This document shows, one piece after another, positions 1 to 6,958 of a DNA stretch of 8,701 nucleotides. Source of the DNA: Staphylococcaceae bacterium UBA6286. Lineage in GTDB: Bacteria > Bacillota > Bacilli > Staphylococcales > Staphylococcaceae. Below the pieces are notes generated by a model that searched no databases, had not been told where the DNA came from, and worked only from the letters and a program-made list of their open reading frames with translations. The DNA lies in the NCBI GenBank assembly GCA_002438305.1, contig DJUI01000102.1, positions 6,871-15,571 of the forward strand. The letters are read 5' to 3'. Every line of letters starts with the position of its first letter. The first letter of the stretch is position 1. A program made the translations under genes and the position numbers.

Positions 1-128
1 AAATTGATAATGATGTTATCATCCGGCTCAAGCCGCATCACATTTTTGATATGATGGACATCATCTGATGAATGAATAAAAAAACGCTGGTTGAGTTCAG
101 CGTTTTCATTGAGAAAATAACGTTGCAT
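1..128 (-). CDS. rsmE: RsmE, 16S rRNA (uracil1498-N3)-methyltransferase, 5' part only
   Basis: The gene runs off the left edge, so only about the first 42 residues are visible. The reading begins MQRYFLNENAELNQRFFIHS and continues with DDVHHIKNVMRLEPDDNI. The opening MQRYF and the HHI..VMRL pattern are typical of the N-terminal PUA-like RNA-binding domain of RsmE. The SPOUT methyltransferase domain, which carries the knot and the SAM site, lies outside the window. The family methylates N3 of U1498 in 16S rRNA using S-adenosylmethionine. The ATG overlaps the prmA TAA by one base (TAATG), and its Shine-Dalgarno AGAGGTGG lies inside the last prmA codons, so translation is probably coupled. An rsmE gene after prmA at the end of the dnaK operon is the usual arrangement in staphylococci and bacilli. 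Identification rests on a short N-terminus plus context. Confidence 0.88.
   Translation of the reverse strand, partial: MQRYFLNENAELNQRFFIHSSDDVHHIKNVMRLEPDDNIIIN
78..106 (-). other. Terminator-like hairpin inside the rsmE 5' coding region
   Basis: A perfect 9-bp inverted repeat, AAAACGCTG (81-89) and CAGCGTTTT (98-106), has an 8-nt loop. On the minus strand the 3' arm runs into seven consecutive T (84 down to 78), the shape of an intrinsic terminator. It lies about 20 nt inside rsmE, within codons that also encode a reasonable RsmE N-terminus. It may be coincidence from the AAC GCT ... CGT TTT TTT codons, or a weak attenuator. The core stem has only about five strong pairs. Confidence 0.3.
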
Positions 129-1063
129 TATGCCACCTCTTTAACTGCTGCAATAGCAATCCAGCCGCTTTCGCGTATAATTTCAAGTATGCGGTAACCT
201 ACTTGTTCAAGATGCTCAACAATCATTGATTCTTTTTCAACGATGATACCTGACGTAATAAGCATACCGCCGTCATTCAGCAGCTGATAGCTATCGTCAA
301 TCATCAGGTCAACGATATGAGCAAGAATGTTGGCGAATATGACATCTCGTTTTTCCGTTTCACCTACTAGTAAGTTGCCGGTATCTGTCTCAATGTTTTC
401 AGCACAGTCGTTAATTTCAAAATTTTCTTCTGCTACTCTGACTGCTACTTTATCGAGATCTACTGCGCGAATCGGCGCTGCCCCCAGTTTATGAGCTGCG
501 ATGCTCAAAATTCCTGAGCCGGTTCCTACATCAATGATTGATTGACCTTGCTTCACGTATTTTTCTATCAATTTCAGACACATGGACGTCGTCGCATGAT
601 CCCCTGTACCGAATGCCATACCGGGGTCAAGAGTAATCACTGTTTCGTCAGCCGATGCCTCGTACTCTTCCCAGCTCGGTACTACAGTAAATTTCTCGGA
701 TGCACGGAAAGCGTGAAAATGATTCTTCCATTCATTTTCCCAGTCTTCATCCTTGATTTCATTGACGCTAATATCGAACAATGTAATTGGAATATCTTTC
801 AGTCCATATACTGCCTGTTTGATGTCTGCAAGAAGTTCATCTGTGTAGTCATATAGACTGTGGTAACATTTCACACGGATTCCTTGTTCAGGATAATCAT
901 CAGGATTCAGTTCATATATTTCTCCGTAGGAATCTATACGGCCTTTGCTGAGTTCGCTGCTATCTTCAATGACCACCCCATTGGCACCAAGGTCGTTCAG
1001 TATCTCCGCGATGAAAGGCTCTACTTCGTGATTCAGCAGTAATGTAACCTCTTTATAGTTCAT
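128..1063 (-). CDS. prmA: PrmA, ribosomal protein L11 methyltransferase
   Basis: PrmA is a cytosolic SAM-dependent enzyme that methylates ribosomal protein L11. The product is 311 residues, the usual family length. An N-terminal substrate-recognition domain (about 1-100) begins MNYKEVTLLL. A linker (about 101-140) has the conserved W-E-N-E-W-K run. The Rossmann methyltransferase domain (about 141-311) shows DPGMAFGTGDHATT (146-159), the SAM-binding IIDVGTGSGILSIAA (176-190), an acidic VDLD after the second strand (201-204) and FANILAHI (243-250). The frame stays open upstream to an ATG at 1135 inside dnaJ, but that adds 24 unrelated residues. The start at 1063 has a strong AGAGGAG Shine-Dalgarno and gives the family N-terminus. 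The start lies one base after the dnaJ stop (TAATATG), and the stop overlaps the rsmE ATG. Confidence 0.96.
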   Translation of the reverse strand: MNYKEVTLLLNHEVEPFIAEILNDLGANGVVIEDSSELSKGRIDSYGEIYELNPDDYPEQGIRVKCYHSLYDYTDELLADIKQAVYGLKDIPITLFDISVNEIKDEDWENEWKNHFHAFRASEKFTVVPSWEEYEASADETVITLDPGMAFGTGDHATTSMCLKLIEKYVKQGQSIIDVGTGSGILSIAAHKLGAAPIRAVDLDKVAVRVAEENFEINDCAENIETDTGNLLVGETEKRDVIFANILAHIVDLMIDDSYQLLNDGGMLITSGIIVEKESMIVEHLEQVGYRILEIIRESGWIAIAAVKEVA

Positions 1064-1064
1064 A

Positions 1065-2183
1065 TTATTCTCCTCTGAAGAATCGACGTGTCTTATCAAA
1101 GAAATTTCCATGCTGCTCATTGATTTCTTCGCCATCTATTTCAGCGAATTCTCTCAGCAGTTCAATTTGTCTCTCAGTCATATCAGTCGGTGTTTTCACA
1201 TTGACTGTCACATATTGGTCGCCTCTGCCATATCCATGAACATTGTCGACCCCTTTATCACGAAGTCTGAAACGTTTACCAGTCTGCGTTCCAGCTGGAA
1301 TCGTTAATCTGACTTTACCGTGTAGTGTTGGAATTTCTATTTCATCTCCGAGTGCCGCCTGTGCAATCGTTAAGTCAAGCGTATAGAAAATATCATCTCC
1401 GTCACGCTCAAACATTTCATGAGGTGTGACTCGGAAGACAACATAGAGGTCACCAGCCGGTCCACCATTGATACCTGGTTCGCCTTGACCTGACACTCTG
1501 ATCTGCTGACCGTTATCAACACCTGCAGGAATAGTGACTTTGATGGTGACATTCTTAATTTTTGTACCTGCGCCGCCACACTCATGACATGGTGTTTCAA
1601 TCTTCTTACCTGTTCCTTGACAATCAGGACATGCACGCTCTGTTCTAATACGGCCGAACGGCGTATTCTGTTCGACACCGACTTGTCCACGCCCTTTACA
1701 TGTCGGACACGTTGTAACTGATGAACCTGGTTCTGCACCACTACCGTCGCAGACATCACATTCTACTTCTTTTTTTACAGTGATATCGCGTTCTGCACCG
1801 AACACCGCATCTTCGAAGTCAACTGTCATCTGATACTGCAGGTCATTACCTTTTTGCGGGGCATTTGGATCGCGTCTTGCGCCACCACCGAAGAATGAAC
1901 TGAAGATATCTTCAAATCCACCGAATCCACCGAAATCTCCGCCGCCGAATCCGCCGTTCTGACCCATTCCTGCATGACCGAACTGATCATACTGAGCTTT
2001 CTTGTTGTCGTCACTCAATACTTCGTATGCTTCAGATATTTCTTTGAACTTGGCATCTGCGCCTTCTTCTTTATTGATGTCCGGATGATATTGCTTGGAT
2101 AATTTTCGATATGCTTTTTTAATTTCATCTTTAGAAGCCCCTTTGGATAATCCAAGGACTTCATAATAATCTCGTTTTGCCAC
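1065..2183 (-). CDS. dnaJ: DnaJ, Hsp40 co-chaperone of DnaK
   Basis: DnaJ delivers unfolded proteins to DnaK and stimulates its ATPase in the cytosol. The product is 372 residues from the chosen GTG. The J domain (about 1-70) opens [11 protein letters not shown] and has the essential HPD at 33-35. A Gly/Phe-rich linker covers about 71-101. The zinc domain has four CxxCxGxG repeats: CDVCDGSG (142), CPTCKGRG (159), CPDCQGTG (185) and CHECGGAG (199). The C-terminal substrate-binding and dimerisation region fills the rest. All features of a full class I DnaJ are present. An in-frame ATG at 2204 would add seven residues (MIKEQSD) with no homology expected. The GTG has AAAGGAG nine bases upstream and gives the normal N-terminus. 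The gene is 98 bp after dnaK, with a hairpin in between, and prmA starts one base after its stop. Confidence 0.97.
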   Translation of the reverse strand: MAKRDYYEVLGLSKGASKDEIKKAYRKLSKQYHPDINKEEGADAKFKEISEAYEVLSDDNKKAQYDQFGHAGMGQNGGFGGGDFGGFGGFEDIFSSFFGGGARRDPNAPQKGNDLQYQMTVDFEDAVFGAERDITVKKEVECDVCDGSGAEPGSSVTTCPTCKGRGQVGVEQNTPFGRIRTERACPDCQGTGKKIETPCHECGGAGTKIKNVTIKVTIPAGVDNGQQIRVSGQGEPGINGGPAGDLYVVFRVTPHEMFERDGDDIFYTLDLTIAQAALGDEIEIPTLHGKVRLTIPAGTQTGKRFRLRDKGVDNVHGYGRGDQYVTVNVKTPTDMTERQIELLREFAEIDGEEINEQHGNFFDKTRRFFRGE

Positions 2184-2192
2184 GTCCGATTG

Positions 2193-2199
2193 CTCCTTT
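2193..2199 (-). promoter_or_regulatory. Shine-Dalgarno of dnaJ that decides for the GTG start
   Basis: On the minus strand AAAGGAG lies nine bases before the GTG at 2183. The upstream in-frame ATG at 2204 overlaps this region and has no comparable purine run before it. This supports the GTG start. Confidence 0.8.
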
Positions 2200-2231
2200 A
2201 TCATTTATCTCATCTATCATATATGAAACTG

Positions 2232-2268
2232 AAGAAAAAGCCAAAGCCAATAAATTGACTTTGACTTT
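2232..2268 (-). terminator. Terminator-like hairpin between dnaK and dnaJ
   Basis: In the minus-strand RNA a 5' arm AAAGUCAAAGUCAA (2268-2255) pairs over 14 bp with a 3' arm UUGGCUUUGGCUUU (2250-2237) across a 4-nt loop. Two pairs are U-G wobbles, four are G-C and eight are A-U. The stem runs into a U-rich tail (five U, C, two U). The plus-strand RNA would have two C/A mismatches at the wobble sites, so the structure belongs to the minus strand. It lies 14 nt after the dnaK stop. It may be a partial terminator or a processing or stability element that lowers dnaJ relative to dnaK. The A-U-rich stem makes strong termination doubtful. Confidence 0.6.
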
Positions 2269-2281
2269 TAAAAATAAGCTA

Positions 2282-4105
<1,824 letters not shown>

Positions 4106-4110
4106 TTAAT

Positions 4111-4116
4111 TCCCCC
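4111..4116 (-). promoter_or_regulatory. Unusual ribosome-binding site of dnaK (GGGGGA)
   Basis: The only purine run before the dnaK ATG is GGGGGA, eight bases upstream on the minus strand. It lacks the central A of GGAGG, so pairing with the 16S rRNA tail needs a G-U wobble. Spacing is normal. grpE, prmA and dnaJ have cleaner sites. Confidence 0.6.
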
Positions 4117-4135
4117 AAATAAATTTTTATAGTTT

Positions 4136-4711
4136 TTACTCGTTTACCTTAACCATTGAAGGTCGCAGTACACGTTCTTTTAATTTATATCCTTTTTGAA
4201 GCTCTTCTAGAACCACGCCTGATTCTTTGCTGTCATCTTTGTCCTGCATCACAGCCTGATGAAGATTCGGATCAAACGGCTGGTCCTGTGCAATGATTTC
4301 CTCAAGTCCGTGTTCTTTCAATGCAGACAATAGATTTTCATGAATCATCTGCAGACCTTTGTAGAGACTTTGGAAAGCAGCATCTTCTCCGGTCTGACTC
4401 AATGCACGTTCAAAGTTATCAAGTGCCGGGATGATATCTCTCAGCACACTTTGAGAACGATAAGTTCTTTCAGTATCAAGCTCAGCACGTGTGCGTTTTT
4501 TGTAATTCTCAAATTCAGCATAGAGCCGCAGATATTTTTCTTCACCAGCTTCAACAGCTTGTTCAAGCTCAGCTACTTTTTTCTCCAGTCCATCTTCATC
4601 CACATCGATCGGTTCTTCGTCGACAGGTGCTTGACTGACATTCTGCTCTTCAGCATCTAATTGATCTGTTACAGTCTCATCAATAGACTGGTCTTTTTGT
4701 TCCTCAGTCAC
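4136..4711 (-). CDS. grpE: GrpE, nucleotide exchange factor of DnaK
   Basis: GrpE releases ADP from DnaK and so resets the chaperone cycle. The product is 191 residues, within the usual range. The first 40 or so residues are strongly acidic and probably disordered. A long, charged helix (about 41-90) looks like the dimeric coiled coil of the family. The C-terminal half holds the conserved FDPNLHQAV (146-154) and a GrpE signature ending in KGYKLKERVLRPSMVKV (173-189), which forms the beta domain that contacts DnaK. The start codon is GTG, with AAGGAGG eight bases upstream (4720-4726), a near-ideal site. No better in-frame ATG is visible near it. hrcA ends 19 bp before it and dnaK starts 33 bp after it. 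Confidence 0.97.
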   Translation of the reverse strand: MTEEQKDQSIDETVTDQLDAEEQNVSQAPVDEEPIDVDEDGLEKKVAELEQAVEAGEEKYLRLYAEFENYKKRTRAELDTERTYRSQSVLRDIIPALDNFERALSQTGEDAAFQSLYKGLQMIHENLLSALKEHGLEEIIAQDQPFDPNLHQAVMQDKDDSKESGVVLEELQKGYKLKERVLRPSMVKVNE

Positions 4712-4730
4712 AGTGTATTCCTCCTTCGCT

Positions 4731-5651
4731 CTAAAGCGCTTTTAATTCTTCAAATACTTTGCGGTAACTCATCTGAACTGGTCCAATGACCGCCAGTCGA
4801 CCAAAAAAGCCTTCTGATTTCACTGGTGCAGTGACCAACGATACATCCTGCAAAGTATCATCGATTTCCTGTCCTATCTTAACATTAACTAAATTATCAT
4901 TCATATTATTTAGCTTATGAATGAAAGCTGATGAATCAATATAGGTCAATGTATGCTTGATCACTTCAATATCACTGGCTGCGAGAGATTCAAATAACAG
5001 TTCTCTGCCGGCAATATGAATGACAGGCTCTCTGTCTGTCAAACGTCTGACAATCCAGGAAATAATTGTTCTGAGTAACTGCTGTTCTACAGGCAGATCA
5101 TCCTGAAGCAGAAATTCCATCTGAAGTTCATTCAAATACTCGAGCCGCTCATATAAATATTGATTCAGCAGCACGATTTGTTTCTGAGTCAGGTGTTTCT
5201 GCCAGTTAATCTGCTGATGATCCACATCACCGTTCTGATACACTACAATTAACAGCAGATGTTCGTGAAATGCTGTCAGATGAATATCTGAAAGACCTTT
5301 TCCTGAATGGTAGCCTGAGACAATAGAGACATACTGAGTTTCTTCTGCCACTCTCTCAGCAAGCTGCATATGGTTCTTTGCATGGACTACCATATCATCG
5401 GATTCAAGTTCTTCCTGAAGGCTTCGGATGTAATGCTTATAGCCGTTCAGTGATGGTACTCTGCCAGAGGATGTATGTGTTTTCTCAATAAAACCACTGT
5501 CTTCCAGCCGCTTCATTTCAGCACGAATAGTTGCCGGGCTGATAGTGAGCTGATGATTGTCCATCAAAGTTTTCGATCCAACAGGCACCCCACTTTCAAC
5601 AAAATCTTCAACAATGGCATTAAGCAATGTTTGTTGTCTAATCGTGAGCAT
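4731..5651 (-). CDS. hrcA: HrcA, heat-inducible repressor of CIRCE operons
   Basis: HrcA is a DNA-binding repressor that recognises CIRCE in front of the dnaK and groE operons and needs GroEL for activity in the family. The product is 306 residues, shorter than the roughly 325-340 of most homologues. The N-terminal winged-helix domain (about 1-70) has VGSKTL (24-29) and SPATIRAEMKRLEDSGFIEK (38-57), followed by THTSSGRVPS. The middle dimerisation region is diverged. The C-terminal part has VKIGQEIDD (257-265) and GRLAVIGP (284-291), both family hallmarks. A longer reading from a GTG at 5669 would start inside the CIRCE operator. The ATG at 5651, with GAGGTGG just upstream, is preferred and gives the normal MLTIRQ start. 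A CIRCE in its own leader implies autoregulation. grpE follows after 19 bp. Confidence 0.96.
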   Translation of the reverse strand: MLTIRQQTLLNAIVEDFVESGVPVGSKTLMDNHQLTISPATIRAEMKRLEDSGFIEKTHTSSGRVPSLNGYKHYIRSLQEELESDDMVVHAKNHMQLAERVAEETQYVSIVSGYHSGKGLSDIHLTAFHEHLLLIVVYQNGDVDHQQINWQKHLTQKQIVLLNQYLYERLEYLNELQMEFLLQDDLPVEQQLLRTIISWIVRRLTDREPVIHIAGRELLFESLAASDIEVIKHTLTYIDSSAFIHKLNNMNDNLVNVKIGQEIDDTLQDVSLVTAPVKSEGFFGRLAVIGPVQMSYRKVFEELKAL

Positions 5652-5662
5652 ATTCCACCTCG

Positions 5663-5689
5663 TTAGCACTCATCAACCTCAAGTGCTAA
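5663..5689. promoter_or_regulatory. CIRCE operator (HrcA binding site)
   Basis: On the plus strand TTAGCACTC (5663-5671), a 9-bp spacer and AAGTGCTAA (5681-5689) match the CIRCE consensus of TTAGCACTC, nine bases and GAGTGCTAA with one change, at the innermost base of the right half. It covers the predicted transcription start and ends one base before the hrcA ribosome-binding site. HrcA bound here would block transcription of the whole hrcA-grpE-dnaK-dnaJ unit. In the mRNA it can also form a 5' stem-loop. Confidence 0.97.
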
Positions 5690-5693
5690 TATA

Positions 5694-5722
5694 AATTTAT
5701 CAAATTAGTCAAAGTAAGTCAA
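5694..5722 (-). promoter_or_regulatory. Sigma-A type promoter of the hrcA-dnaK operon
   Basis: On the minus strand the -35 box TTGACT (5722-5717) matches five of six consensus bases. A 17-bp spacer separates it from TAAATT (5699-5694), which matches four of six at -10. The predicted start falls at the edge of the CIRCE, as in other Firmicute dnaK operons. A better -10 match, TATATT, lies a few bases downstream but its spacing to this -35 is too long, so the exact -10 is uncertain. Confidence 0.72.
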
Positions 5723-5723
5723 G
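5707..5723. promoter_or_regulatory. CtsR operator-like heptad repeat
   Basis: On the plus strand AGTCAAA (5707-5713), the triplet GTA and AGTCAAG (5717-5723) fit the CtsR direct-repeat consensus RGTCAAA, NAN, RGTCAAA, with two mismatches: the middle of the triplet and the last base. The site covers the -35 box, so CtsR would exclude RNA polymerase. Dual HrcA and CtsR control of dnaK is known in staphylococci. The ctsR gene is not in this window. Confidence 0.78.
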
Positions 5724-5760
5724 ATTTTGAATTGGTCCTTTTCAAATTATTTTTAACTAT

Positions 5761-5792
5761 AAAAAGAGTCCTGCTTTATACTGAAAGCAGGA
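5761..5792 (-). terminator. Intrinsic terminator of the lepA-hemW unit
   Basis: On the minus strand TCCTGCTTT (5785 side, paired bases 5792-5784) pairs with AAAGCAGGA (5777-5769) over 9 bp with a 6-nt loop. CTC and five T (5765-5761) follow. The hemW stop codon TAA (5778-5776) straddles the loop and 3' arm, so the terminator overlaps the end of the gene. It separates hemW from the heat-shock promoter about 40 bp further on. Confidence 0.85.
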
Positions 5793-6894
5793 ACTTCTCA
5801 AAGACCTCATTACCGATCATCCGGCCGGCTGGTGTCAAAGCAATCTGTTGATATTCGTCAGTAATAAGGCCCTGCTGAGTCAACTCATTGAGTACATCCT
5901 TAAAAATGTCATCCATCGGTATGCCGTACCGTTGTTCAAACATTGTTTTAGATACGCCGCTGTTCATTCGCAGTCCAAGAAACATAAATTCTTCCATCGA
6001 CTCTTCAGTCGTCACAGGGTGCCGCTCTTTCACTGCTGTCCCTTGAGTCTCCATCGCTTTTATATAGTGCGGCACCGGCCCGACATTATAATAACGGATC
6101 CCGTTAATATAACCGTGACTTCCTGCACCTGCGCCGTAATACTCCTTATTCTGCCAATACACCATATTATGATGTGACTCATGACCTGCTTTCGCAAAAT
6201 TAGATATTTCATACTGCCTGAAGTCAGATTGCGCTAGTCGTTTAATGGTATAATCATACATTTCAGCCGCTAACGTTTCGTCAGGCAGCTGGAGCATTCC
6301 TTTACGATACTGATTATAGAACTGGGTCTTCGGCTCAAGAATTAAGGAATAGCTTGAAATATGATCAATATTCAATGCCATGGCTTTGTCGAGATCCTTT
6401 TTCACTTGTTCCAGTGTCTGTGTCGGCAAATCATACATTAAATCTATGCTGACTGATTCTATGCCAAGAGATTTCGCAGCATCCACCGCAGCTTTGATGT
6501 CAGCTTCTTCGTGCGTTCTTCCAAGCAGCTTCAGCAGCTCGTTGTCGAATGTCTGTACACCTAAACTTAGTCGGTTCACCCCATAGCGCTTCATAACAGC
6601 AATTTTATCGCTCGTCAGTTCATCAGGATTCGCTTCCATCGAGAATTCGTCAGTGATTGTAAAACGCCTGCTTATATATGACAGCAGCTTCTCAAGCTGT
6701 TCGACTGTGAGTGCGGTCGGTGTACCGCCGCCGATGAACAATGTGGTCAATACCGTGTCATTAATAGCTGCTAATTCTTGGATGAGGCAATCAATATACT
6801 GATCAACCGGCTGATTTTTGATTAAAAACTTGTTGAAATCACAGTACGTACAAATACGATTGCAAAATGGAATATGAACATATAAGCTCGTCAT
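5776..6894 (-). CDS. hemW: HemW, radical-SAM heme chaperone (HemN-like)
   Basis: HemW is a radical-SAM protein that binds heme and is thought to insert it into target proteins. It was long misannotated as oxygen-independent coproporphyrinogen III oxidase (HemN). The product is 372 residues, normal for HemW. The iron-sulfur motif CNRICTYCDF (11-20) is CxxxCxxCxF, whereas true HemN has a fourth Cys at the last place. Other features are GGGTP (55-59), MEANP (86-90), GVQ (112-114), the HemW hallmark HNMVYW (242-247) and GAGAGSH (254-260), followed by the C-terminal HemN_C domain (about 290-370). The ATG is preceded by GAGGTG five bases upstream. lepA ends 64 bp before it, with a palindrome in the gap, and the lepA-hemW pair is common in Firmicutes. 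The name follows the motifs; biochemical activity is not shown here. Confidence 0.93.
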   Translation of the reverse strand: MTSLYVHIPFCNRICTYCDFNKFLIKNQPVDQYIDCLIQELAAINDTVLTTLFIGGGTPTALTVEQLEKLLSYISRRFTITDEFSMEANPDELTSDKIAVMKRYGVNRLSLGVQTFDNELLKLLGRTHEEADIKAAVDAAKSLGIESVSIDLMYDLPTQTLEQVKKDLDKAMALNIDHISSYSLILEPKTQFYNQYRKGMLQLPDETLAAEMYDYTIKRLAQSDFRQYEISNFAKAGHESHHNMVYWQNKEYYGAGAGSHGYINGIRYYNVGPVPHYIKAMETQGTAVKERHPVTTEESMEEFMFLGLRMNSGVSKTMFEQRYGIPMDDIFKDVLNELTQQGLITDEYQQIALTPAGRMIGNEVFEKFLLSV

Positions 6895-6925
6895 TTAGTC
6901 ACCTCTTCTTCAGTTGTAACGGACA

Positions 6926-6951
6926 ATGCACGACGCCGGGGCGTCGTGCAT
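6926..6951. repeat. Perfect 26-bp G+C-rich palindrome between lepA and hemW
   Basis: ATGCACGACGCC (6926-6937), a two-base centre GG, and GGCGTCGTGCAT (6940-6951) are perfect inverted arms of 12 bp. In RNA it would be a very stable hairpin on either strand. There is no T run after it on either strand, so it is not a standard intrinsic terminator. It starts 7 bp after the lepA stop and ends 31 bp before the hemW ATG. It could be an mRNA 3' stabiliser, a processing site, a protein-binding site or a dispersed genomic repeat. Confidence 0.85.
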
Positions 6952-6958
6952 CATCTAG

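Noticed and set aside
1064..1135. Upstream extension of prmA by 24 codons into dnaJ
   Set aside because: The extra residues are the dnaJ 3' end read out of frame. The start at 1063 has its own strong Shine-Dalgarno and gives the family N-terminus.
1370..2014. Two minus-strand frames (129 and 62 codons) inside dnaJ in another reading frame
   Set aside because: They overlap the clear zinc-finger and J-domain coding of DnaJ and look like out-of-frame shadows.
2255..2268. AGTCAAA-like heptads before dnaJ as a possible second CtsR operator
   Set aside because: The two units touch with no 3-bp spacer, so they do not fit the CtsR repeat, and they are explained as one arm of the hairpin.
4733..4742. 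AAAGCGCTTT palindrome at the end of hrcA
   Set aside because: Ten bases with no loop and no T run, inside the last codons and stop region. Too short to support a terminator or operator.
5725..5745. TTTGAA / TTCAAA inverted repeat upstream of the -35 box
   Set aside because: Only 6 bp of A+T-rich pairing, expected by chance in such sequence. At most an A+T-rich promoter flank.
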